64,000 nt of DNA, taken from the NCBI RefSeq assembly GCF_000934745.1, contig NZ_JYNO01000011.1:1-64000 (forward strand), given 5' to 3'. The notes under the pieces are model-generated. The model saw only the letters and a list, made by a program, of their open reading frames with translations. It was not told the DNA's origin and did no database searches. A program made the translations under genes and the position numbers. Shown in pieces: positions 22,891 through 34,754 of the stretch (its first letter is position 1; each line of letters begins with the position of its first letter). This DNA is from Desulfonatronum thioautotrophicum. GTDB lineage: Bacteria > Desulfobacterota > Desulfovibrionia > Desulfovibrionales > Desulfonatronaceae.

Positions 22891-24111
22891 TCAATACAGA
22901 AAGCCGAAGAGCCAGAGGGGGATGCGCGAGCCGAAGCCGTGTTCCATTTCATCCAGGGCCAGGAAGGCCTGCTTGGCGTCCTTGATCTGCTCGAAGGTTT
23001 TCTTGCGTCCACCAATTTCGAAGACATGGGTATCATTAACCAGGAAATCTCCTCTCTCCGGAGCCAACACCTCGTGTAACGGAGCGAGCATGGACAAGAA
23101 AAAGGTTTCCCGGAGAGTTCCCCGATCCGCCCTGGCGGCAAAGGCGTGGATCAGGTTGGGGTTGTTCAGGAAGATCTTTTCAGGCTTTTCCATGGCCCGT
23201 AGCCCCTTGGAAGTCCGGAGCAGGGACCGGGTCAGTCCGGAGTCTTCCAGAAGTTTGAGATATGTTTTGAGGGTTCGCTGATCACCGATCTCCGTGAGTT
23301 CGGTTAATTTTTTTAAATCCGGTGTAAATGGCACGGAGGTCGATAAAACACGAAGCAATCGATCGATGCGTTTGATGCTGTTGCCGGTCAAGGCCGGGTG
23401 CACAGCCACCAGATCGCCTTCCAGGGTGGCCAGAAGGTTTTGGTTCAGGATTTGTTGGAAAATCGTCTCATTCGGTTCAGCGAAGAAAAATGGATAGTAC
23501 CCGTGGCGCAGGTAGTCGTTGAAAAAGGCCAGAATTTTACGCGGGGCCAATCGATCCACGATTTGCAGGCTGATGGTTGCGTGCTCGGACAGAATCTGTT
23601 CCAGAACATACGTCGATAGCCTGACGTCCAGGGAAAGTTCCAGATATTCCCGGAAGGACAGCCCCCAGACCTGTTTCTGGACGGCCCGCCGACTTAAATC
23701 ATGACTGGTGCGATGGATTTCCAGGGCGGAACTGCCCGAAGCCAGAATCTTTAGCTCGGGAAAGGTGTCCGCCATGGATTTGAGTTCCATGGACCATGCG
23801 GGATACTTGTGGATCTCGTCAAAACAGACGACCCGCCCCCCAATGTTTACGAAGTGTTCAGCGATCTCGTACAAGTGCCTGTTCCGGATCAGGAAATGGT
23901 CGGCCTGGACATACAGAATTTCCCGGCTAAGCACATCCCCGCCGACCTGGTCCATCAGGTGCTGGGCCAGGGCCGTGGTCTTGCCGATCCCCCGCGGTCC
24001 GAGGACAATGCACAGTCGTGTTGACAGTTCCGGGGCTTGGAGTAAGGCCCTCCGATATGGTTTGTTCAAGAATTTCAGCTGAGACTGGCTGAGTTGGAAA
24101 ATTTCGTCCAT
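22891..24111 (-). CDS. AAA_14/DUF4143-type ATPase
   Basis: A 406-residue ATPase of the AAA_14 type. The Walker A motif is LGPRGIGKTTAL near residue 38, Walker B is VVCFDEIHKYPAW near residue 93, and sensor 1-like ILASGSSALE follows. The C-terminal part has a winged-helix-like region (KLTELTEIGDQRTLKTYLKLLEDSGL) and the DUF4143-type end FLVNDTHVFEIGGRKKTFEQI. These ATPases are widespread and often mobile, and their substrate is unknown. It is convergent with the radical SAM gene (4 bp between stops) and has two operator-like dyads upstream. Confidence 0.88.
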   Translation of the reverse strand: MDEIFQLSQSQLKFLNKPYRRALLQAPELSTRLCIVLGPRGIGKTTALAQHLMDQVGGDVLSREILYVQADHFLIRNRHLYEIAEHFVNIGGRVVCFDEIHKYPAWSMELKSMADTFPELKILASGSSALEIHRTSHDLSRRAVQKQVWGLSFREYLELSLDVRLSTYVLEQILSEHATISLQIVDRLAPRKILAFFNDYLRHGYYPFFFAEPNETIFQQILNQNLLATLEGDLVAVHPALTGNSIKRIDRLLRVLSTSVPFTPDLKKLTELTEIGDQRTLKTYLKLLEDSGLTRSLLRTSKGLRAMEKPEKIFLNNPNLIHAFAARADRGTLRETFFLSMLAPLHEVLAPERGDFLVNDTHVFEIGGRKKTFEQIKDAKQAFLALDEMEHGFGSRIPLWLFGFLY

Positions 24112-24129
24112 TGATAAAACCCCTTACGA

Positions 24130-24177
24130 TAGGATCGCACTCCTAATTTATTGGTATTTTTTTAGGATTGCAATCCT
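24130..24177 (-). promoter_or_regulatory. Pair of palindromic operators upstream of the AAA_14 gene
   Basis: AGGATCGCACTCCT (24131-24144) and the perfect palindrome AGGATTGCAATCCT (24164-24177) share outer arms. Their centres are 33 bp apart, close to three helical turns, and lie 26 and 59 bp before the start codon. This suggests cooperative binding of a dimeric repressor, possibly autoregulation by the ATPase's winged-helix region. Confidence 0.6.
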
Positions 24178-24232
24178 ATTTTTAGCGAAAAGGGTATAAG
24201 GATGCGCTTTTGTGCTTTGGGCACAGCTTTTT

Positions 24233-24835
24233 TTATCTTTCAAAGAAGACATTCACCTCCGTGTCCCGCAAAGTTTTGGCCGTCTCCCGCATCTTTCGGC
24301 TGACGGCCTGGGCCGTGGTGCTGGTTTGGTGTTGGTGGAGCACTTCTTTCTGGACGGCGTCCTCGGCCTGGGCCAGTCTACCGAGGAATCTTCTGTATTC
24401 GCCGCTGGTTTTGTAAGTTTTTTTGACCAGGGCTTGGTAGCTTGAGCCGGTATTGCGGAGCAGTTTCAGATAATGCCCTTTGAGCACTTCCATCTCGGCG
24501 ATTTGCGCGTTGCGCAGCCGGATCTCCCCTGGGCTGCTTTCCGGCCCGTGGGTGCCAAAGGCGTTTTTGTACGCCGCATCCCTCTTTCCGGTGGCTGTCT
24601 CCTCCAGGGCTGACTCCATGGCCAGGATTTTCGAGCGGACCACCCCTTTGGCGAAGGTTTCCAGGTCGGCTTGATATTCCCGCAGCTTGATATAGTGATA
24701 TATCAAGAAGGGCGGGAACAGGACCCGCCAGACGGTCAGCCTGGGCTTTTCCACGATCCGGCGGGCCAGTTCCTTGGCGAAATGCTGCTCATGGTCCCAG
24801 ATCATTTGGTGGGTTTTCTGGATGGCCGCGGACAT
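24233..24835 (-). CDS. Uncharacterised protein, paralogue 3 of the three-member family
   Basis: A 200-residue protein. I prefer ATG 24835 (MSAAIQKTHQ), preceded by AAAGGAG 11 bases upstream; ATG 24862 is possible. It contains MIWDHEQHFAKELARRIVEK, a hydrophobic proline-rich stretch (VWRVLFPPFLIYHYIKL), FAKGVVRSKILAME and LKGHYLKLLRNTGSSYQALVKKTYKTSGEYRRFLGRL, all echoed in the paralogues at 20202-20813 and 21103-21714. Function unknown. The gene follows the acetyltransferase-like/TraB pair by 31 bp on the same strand and probably shares their operon. Confidence 0.7.
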   Translation of the reverse strand: MSAAIQKTHQMIWDHEQHFAKELARRIVEKPRLTVWRVLFPPFLIYHYIKLREYQADLETFAKGVVRSKILAMESALEETATGKRDAAYKNAFGTHGPESSPGEIRLRNAQIAEMEVLKGHYLKLLRNTGSSYQALVKKTYKTSGEYRRFLGRLAQAEDAVQKEVLHQHQTSTTAQAVSRKMRETAKTLRDTEVNVFFER

Positions 24836-24893
24836 GGTCGTTCGTGCTCCTTTGCTTTTCATTGCCCAGTGTGGTGATCCAATCTGATCATCC

Positions 24894-25795
24894 TCATTTA
24901 TTCGTGCGCCAACGCTTCAGACGCTCCAGCCATCCCCTCGGACGCCGCTCCCAGCTCGTTTCCACGCAGGGTAGAAAGACCTCGGCCCCCCATTTATTCT
25001 TGAAGTACCGAATGGCCGGGTTGATGCCCAGGCCCAGGTTCATGCGGATCTGGCCGCGCTGTTCGCCTTCCTGGAGCAGGGCGTGCAGCAGCAGATCCGC
25101 GGTTCCCGGTGGGGCGATATCCGGATCACGGAAGGCGAACATGTAAAAGGCCGTACTCAGAGACGTGAAATCCCCCACCGTGAAACCGGCCAGGCCTCGT
25201 GGACCGTTATTGCTGTTCAACCAGGCTGAAATCACCAGTGCACCGGGACAGCTTTGAACATAGGTCGGAATGTTGCGAAAAATGTGTCTGATGCCTGGTT
25301 CCAGGTCCCGGGCTTCCAGGTAGCGGTCGATGAGGGCCAGGTGTTCCTGGTCCAGAGTGCGGCCCTGGTCCAGGGTCAGTTCCCGGTCGGCCCGGCGGAG
25401 CAGGTTGCGCAGTTTCTGCTTTGGCGCGGGGGTGGGAATGGGCAGGGCCAAATAGGCATCCTGGGTATCGTCTGGGGGGGCACCCGGTGGGGTTGACCTG
25501 ATGGCGTCGATGGGAGCTTGTTCCGGGCGAGAAGCCGCGAGCACGGTGATTTTTAGTGCTGCGCTGGATTCCAGGGCCAGTGCCACGGATCGGAACAGGG
25601 CCTGCTCGTCCGCAAAGCTCCGCGAGGGATCATGCAGAGGGTAACCGATGAGCACCAGGTCATCAGGGGTTTCGTAGCCCAGGCAGGTGTCGAACAGGCG
25701 CGGGGTGCTGCCGGCCACGGCCCGGACGTAACAGACCAGCTGTTCCGGAACCACGGCCTGAGCGGCGACATGATCCAGGCGATCCGGGCCAAGCA

Positions 25796-25796
<1 letters not shown>
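24894..25796 (-). CDS. Acetyltransferase-like protein, paralogue of the N-terminal half of the next gene
   Basis: A 300-residue protein starting at ATG 25796, which overlaps the stop of the upstream gene (TGATG). Its C-terminal half reads like a GNAT/FemAB-type acyltransferase fold: LVISAWLNSNNGPRGLAGFTVG, AFYMFAFRD, ADLLLHALLQEGEQRGQIRMNLGLGINPAIRYFKNKWGAEVF. The last motif, NLGLGINPAIRYFKNKWGA, is repeated almost word for word in the neighbouring fusion protein (HLGLGVNPGIRRFKEKWGA), so the two arose by duplication. The reaction is unknown. The upstream part of the longest open frame lies inside the neighbour and is not coding for this protein. Confidence 0.7.
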
Positions 25797-28660
<2,864 letters not shown>

Positions 28661-28674
28661 TTGGAAGACGGAAA

Positions 28675-29316
28675 TCAGGATAGTCCGTGTTTGGGGCAGA
28701 GGTCTGTGAGGATGCAGCTGGGGCAGCGGGGGTTGCGTGCCGGGCACGTATCCCGGCCGTGGAGGACCAGGAGGTGGTTGATGTCGCCCCACTGGTCGCG
28801 GGGGAAAAGCTGCATCAAGTCTCGCTCGATGATCGTCGGGTTGGTGGAGGTTGTCAGGCCAAGGCGAAATGCAAGGCGGCGGACGTGGGTGTCCACGGCG
28901 ACGCCTTCGTGTCTGCCCAGGGCGTTGGAGAGCACGATGTTTGCGGTCTTGCGGGCCACGCCGGGCAGGGTGAGCAGGTCGTTCATGGTGTCCGGAACCT
29001 GACCGTCGTACACCGCGATGATGCGCTTGGCCGAGGCAATGAGATTTTTGGCCTTCTGCCGGAAAAAGCCTGTGGAATGGACCACCTCTTCAACGTCGGA
29101 GAGCCTGGCGGTGCTGAGTTCCACTGGGCCTGGCCAACGCCGAAAGAATTCCGGCGTGACCAGGTTCACCCGGGCGTCCGTACACTGAGCCGCCAAGACA
29201 GTGGCCACCAGCAGCTCCCAAGGATTCTTCCAGTCCAGCATGGTCACCGGGAGTGGGTAGCGGGAGCGGAGGAGGGTGGAGATTTGGGTGGCGCGAAGTT
29301 TGATGTTTTTGCGCAT
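28675..29316 (-). CDS. nth: Endonuclease III (DNA glycosylase/AP lyase)
   Basis: A 213-residue base-excision repair enzyme acting on oxidised pyrimidines. The helix-hairpin-helix is LLTLPGVARKTANIVLSNAL with the catalytic lysine, and VAVDTHVRRLAFRLG holds the catalytic aspartate. The 4Fe-4S cluster loop is CPARNPRCPSCILTDLC (C-x6-C-x2-C-x5-C). I start it at ATG 29316, which has GGAAGGATGAA before it; ATG 29346 would extend into the neighbouring gene. It begins 1 base after the stop of the DMT transporter gene. Confidence 0.96.
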   Translation of the reverse strand: MRKNIKLRATQISTLLRSRYPLPVTMLDWKNPWELLVATVLAAQCTDARVNLVTPEFFRRWPGPVELSTARLSDVEEVVHSTGFFRQKAKNLIASAKRIIAVYDGQVPDTMNDLLTLPGVARKTANIVLSNALGRHEGVAVDTHVRRLAFRLGLTTSTNPTIIERDLMQLFPRDQWGDINHLLVLHGRDTCPARNPRCPSCILTDLCPKHGLS

Positions 29317-29317
29317 T

Positions 29318-30196
29318 TCATCCTTCCGAGCGCTTTTGCACGACATTTCCCAATATAATCAGCACTAACCCAACAATGGTTGAAGGTAAAATTTCCTCTC
29401 CAACAAAAAAACGAATGAAGATCAGCGAGAGAAAAGGCGAAAAGTAGATCAGGTTGCCCACCTGGGCCGTGGTTCGGGAGAGCTTCAGGGCCTTGAGCCA
29501 GAAGATGAAGGTGATGCCCATTTCGAACACCCCGACGTAGGTCGCTCCCAGCAGGCCGGGGAGGTTGACGGCCAAGGGGTTGGAGAACAGGAAGGTCACC
29601 GGGAGAATGTAGGCGAAACCGAAGGCAAAATTCAGGAACAGCCTGAGCACCGGGTCCATGGCGTCCCGGGTGTTGAAGATCCAGTACAGGGCCCAGATCA
29701 CGGTGCTGCCCAGGGCCAAACCCACCCCCAGCGGATCGGCGAAGGACAGGCCGAGCAGGTCGCCACGGGTGGAGATGGTCAGCACTCCCAGGTAGCTCAC
29801 GCCCATGGCCAGGAAGTCCCGGCCCGTGATGCGCTGGCCCAGCAAGGGGATGGAGAGCAGGGCCAGGGTGATGGCCCAGGTGTAGTTCAAGGGCTGGGCT
29901 TCCTGGGCTGGAAGCAGGTCATAGGCCTTGAAAAGGATCAGGTAGTAGAGGAAGGGATTGAGTAGCCCCAAGAGGGCCGAGCGGCAAAGGTCTGCGCCGG
30001 AAAGGTTCAAGAGCGTGCGCAGCTTGCCCTGGGCAGCGAGGACGATCAGCAGGGTCAGGGTGGAAACCAGCGTGGACATGCACAGCAATTGGATGTGATC
30101 CACGTGACGCAGGGAAATCTTGAAGGCCGAGGCCACGGTGGACCAGAGCAGGACCGTGGCCAAGCCGTAGGCGTATGCAGAGCGTTGGGTATTCAT
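29318..30196 (-). CDS. EamA/DMT-family transporter
   Basis: A 292-residue membrane protein with about ten hydrophobic helices in two EamA repeats (AYGLATVLLWSTVASAFKI at the start of the first, VGLALGSTVIWALYWIFNT at the start of the second). The late ALKLSRTTAQVGNLIYFSP and GLVLIILGNVVQKR are family-typical. DMT proteins export metabolites or amino acids; the substrate cannot be read from sequence. It is immediately upstream of nth on the same strand. Confidence 0.88.
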   Translation of the reverse strand: MNTQRSAYAYGLATVLLWSTVASAFKISLRHVDHIQLLCMSTLVSTLTLLIVLAAQGKLRTLLNLSGADLCRSALLGLLNPFLYYLILFKAYDLLPAQEAQPLNYTWAITLALLSIPLLGQRITGRDFLAMGVSYLGVLTISTRGDLLGLSFADPLGVGLALGSTVIWALYWIFNTRDAMDPVLRLFLNFAFGFAYILPVTFLFSNPLAVNLPGLLGATYVGVFEMGITFIFWLKALKLSRTTAQVGNLIYFSPFLSLIFIRFFVGEEILPSTIVGLVLIILGNVVQKRSEG

Positions 30197-30368
30197 TTTG
30201 AAATAAAACGACAGTGAGATTGCGACGTCTGTCTAGCCTCATTTCAGCCGTCGCACAATGTTAAAATCCTGTGCCGGGGTTGCGATACGACTCTTCATGG
30301 CCTATGGCTTCGGAGAAGAAACCAACATAGCCATCTTACCGCATCTTCCTTTATTTTTGCGATGCTCC

Positions 30369-32462
30369 ATGCCGGAAATCTCTCGTCAGCTTTCATCGCA
30401 CATTCCATCACGAACCGTGATCATCTACGTCCTGGTGGCCGGAGCCTGGATCGCCTTTTCCGATTATTTGCTGGCCATGGTGGTCGATGATCCGGATCTG
30501 CTCACCCGGTTGCAGACATATAAAGGCTGGCTCTTTGTGCTGGTCACGGCGGTTCTGCTGTATTTCGTCCTTCGCGGACAGGTTCGGATCCTGGAGGAAA
30601 AAAGTCGCCAGCTGATTCGCCATGAGCAACAGTTTCATCAGCTGGTGGATAACGCCCCGCTGCCGATCATCATCCAGACACAGGGCACATTCGCCTATTT
30701 GAACAACCAGGCTTTGCAGCTCTACGGGGTGTCGGCCCCCGAGGAGCTTTTGGGCGTCTCGGTTTTGGCGCGGGTGCACCCGCGTCACCATGAAGATGTT
30801 CGGAAGCGTCTGCGTTTGGTCAATGAAGAGCGTCAATCTTTGCCTGTCGCAGAGCAGACACATTTGCGCCAAAACGGGGAGCAGCGCCTGGTGGAACTCA
30901 GCGCCGTGCCGTTTACCTTCCACGGCCACGATGGTGCCGTGGTCTTTGCCCGGGACGTGACCAGGCAGCGGCGGACCGAGGCCGTGGTCCAGGCCCTTTT
31001 ACGCAACAGCCCAAACCTGATCTCCGTGTTCGACACCCAGGGGCGCTATGTGCTGGTGTCCACGGAAAATGCCAAGGCTATTGGGCAAGCGGTCGACCAA
31101 ATCATTGGTCGAACTTTTTCCGATGTTTTGCCTCAGACGCTCGCGAATACATTTTTGCAACGCATCGCCAGGATCGTCGCTGAAGAACGCCCACTCACCG
31201 TGTTGGACGAGACCGGGGGCGCAAATGATCGACGGGTCCTGGAGACCAGCCTGTTTCCAGTATCCTGGAGAGATGGCCGGGTTGAGCTGGTTGGGGCCAT
31301 TGCCATGGACGTGACCCAGCGGATTCAGGACCAGAAAAAACTCCAGGCCTGGCACGACCTGATGCAGGACATCATCCATTATGACCCCAGTGCGATTGCC
31401 GTGCTTGATCGCGAAATGCGCCATATCTATGTCAGTCAACGGTTCCTTGATGATTATGGAGTCACCCAGGAAGTTATGGACAGGAACCATTACGAAGTTT
31501 TTCCGGATATTCCCGAGAAATGGCGTGAAGTGCACAAGCGGGCACTACAGGGTGAGGTGCTGCGCAATGACGACGACGTCTTCATCCGCTCCGATGGGCA
31601 GATGGAATTCACCAGGTGGCTGTGTCGACCTTGGCGTGATGCGGACGGGGCCATCGGCGGAATCGTGCTCTATACGGAAGTGATCACTCCCCTGAGGCGT
31701 GTGGAGCGGGAACTGAGGGATCTGAACCGGGAACTGGAGAACAAGGTTTTGGAGCGGACCGCCCGACTGGAGGAGGCCAACAAGGAATTGGAGGCGTTCA
31801 GCTATTCTGTTTCCCACGATTTGCGGGCTCCGCTGCGCGGCATTGACGGATTCAGCCAGGCTCTTTTAGAGGACTATCACGATCAACTTGACGAGCAGGG
31901 TCGGGATTATCTGCAACGGGTGCGCAAGGCCAGTCAGCGCATGGGCATGCTCATTGATGATCTGTTGAAATTGTCCCGGGTTTCCCGCGCGGAGCTGAAT
32001 CCCGCTCCCGTGGACCTGAGTCGGATGGTGGAGCAGATCGCGGCCACCCTGCGCGAGTCCGACCCGGAGCTGGAAGTGACGTTCATCGTGGAGCCGGACG
32101 TCAAGGTGGAGGCGGATCCGGCCTTGCTGCGCATCGTCATGGGAAATCTGCTGGACAATGCCTACAAATTTACCCGATATGTCGCCAAGCCGCGCGTGGT
32201 CTTTGGCCAGCGACTGATGGACGGCAACCAGGTCTGCTTTCTCCAGGACAACGGTGCGGGCTTCGATATGGCCTACGCCGATAAACTGTTTACAGCGTTT
32301 CAACGGTTGCATTCCGCGGAGCGCTATCCCGGCACCGGAGTCGGTTTGGCCACCACGGCCCGGATCATCCGGCGGCATGGTGGGCGGATCTGGGCTGAGG
32401 CGGAACCGGATCAGGGAGCAACGTTCTATTTTACGCTTTCACAGGATACTGGCTCTTCATGA
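30369..32462 (+). CDS. Membrane-anchored PAS sensor histidine kinase
   Basis: A kinase of about 697 residues if started at ATG 30369; an in-frame ATG at 30258 would add 37 residues, and no clear Shine-Dalgarno decides between them. Two closely spaced membrane helices open the protein (TVIIYVLVAGAWIAFSDYLL and GWLFVLVTAVLLYFVL), a module common in PAS kinases. Three PAS units follow (starting QLVDNAPLPIIIQ, LLRNSPNLISVFD and IIHYDPSAIAVLD). The kinase core has YSVSHDLRAPLRGIDGFS, the phytochrome-type H-box, and FTAFQRLHSAERYPGTGVGL in the ATPase. The next two genes encode its likely receivers. Confidence 0.9.
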   Translation: MPEISRQLSSHIPSRTVIIYVLVAGAWIAFSDYLLAMVVDDPDLLTRLQTYKGWLFVLVTAVLLYFVLRGQVRILEEKSRQLIRHEQQFHQLVDNAPLPIIIQTQGTFAYLNNQALQLYGVSAPEELLGVSVLARVHPRHHEDVRKRLRLVNEERQSLPVAEQTHLRQNGEQRLVELSAVPFTFHGHDGAVVFARDVTRQRRTEAVVQALLRNSPNLISVFDTQGRYVLVSTENAKAIGQAVDQIIGRTFSDVLPQTLANTFLQRIARIVAEERPLTVLDETGGANDRRVLETSLFPVSWRDGRVELVGAIAMDVTQRIQDQKKLQAWHDLMQDIIHYDPSAIAVLDREMRHIYVSQRFLDDYGVTQEVMDRNHYEVFPDIPEKWREVHKRALQGEVLRNDDDVFIRSDGQMEFTRWLCRPWRDADGAIGGIVLYTEVITPLRRVERELRDLNRELENKVLERTARLEEANKELEAFSYSVSHDLRAPLRGIDGFSQALLEDYHDQLDEQGRDYLQRVRKASQRMGMLIDDLLKLSRVSRAELNPAPVDLSRMVEQIAATLRESDPELEVTFIVEPDVKVEADPALLRIVMGNLLDNAYKFTRYVAKPRVVFGQRLMDGNQVCFLQDNGAGFDMAYADKLFTAFQRLHSAERYPGTGVGLATTARIIRRHGGRIWAEAEPDQGATFYFTLSQDTGSS

Positions 32463-32561
32463 TGTACATGCATGGAGTCCGTCCCAAATATCGGTAACCA
32501 GGAAAACCGTCGGGTTTTGATGCCGGGCGGTGGTCGAAACGTCGAACATTCCGGAGCGGAT

Positions 32562-33016
32562 ATGTCACGGAAAACGATTTTGCTGGTCGAGGACAATCCT
32601 GATGACGTCATGCTCACCCAACGGGCCTTGCGAAAGAACAATATCCTGAACGAACTGATTGTTGCCGAGGATGGTGTGGAAGCCCTGGACTACCTGTTTG
32701 CACGGGGGGCGCATGCGGGGAGGGATCCACGCCTCCAGCCCCAGGTGATCCTGCTGGATATCAAGCTGCCGCGCATGGACGGCATTGAGGTTTTGCGCCA
32801 TATTCGATCGCACGAAATGACCAGGCTGTTGCCCGTGGTGATCCTGACATCCTCCCGGGAAGAACGCGACCGACTGGAAACCTACAGCCTGGGGGCCAAC
32901 AGCTATATCCGCAAACCGGTGGATTTTCAGCAGTTCATGGAGGCGGTTCGGCAACTCGGCCTGTATTGGCTCGTGCTTAACGAGTCTCCCCCTCAGCCCA
33001 GCGGGAGTATCAACAC

Positions 33017-33038
<22 letters not shown>
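32562..33038 (+). CDS. Single-domain response regulator (Rcp1-like)
   Basis: A 158-residue stand-alone receiver, start ATG 32562 with GGAG ten bases upstream. Motifs: ILLVEDNPDDVMLTQRAL, a longer beta3-alpha3 stretch with VILLDIKLPRMDGIEVL (phospho-acceptor), VVILTSS and IRKPVDFQQF. The NPDDVxLTxRAL pattern is typical of receivers that partner phytochrome-like kinases, such as the one just upstream. It lacks an output domain, so it probably passes phosphate on or binds a target protein. The last 22 bases overlap the next gene. Confidence 0.9.
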
Positions 33039-34612
<1,574 letters not shown>

Positions 34613-34754
34613 CAAAGCCATCGCGACAATTTTTGACCATTTCCCATTCTGATGGGGCTCCATTGACTGCTTTGTGACCCCGCCCTTCATGTCTTCCCCC
34701 TAGAACTTCACTGGGCAACAACCAACGAAACAACGGTTTTCTGGAGTTTTTTAC

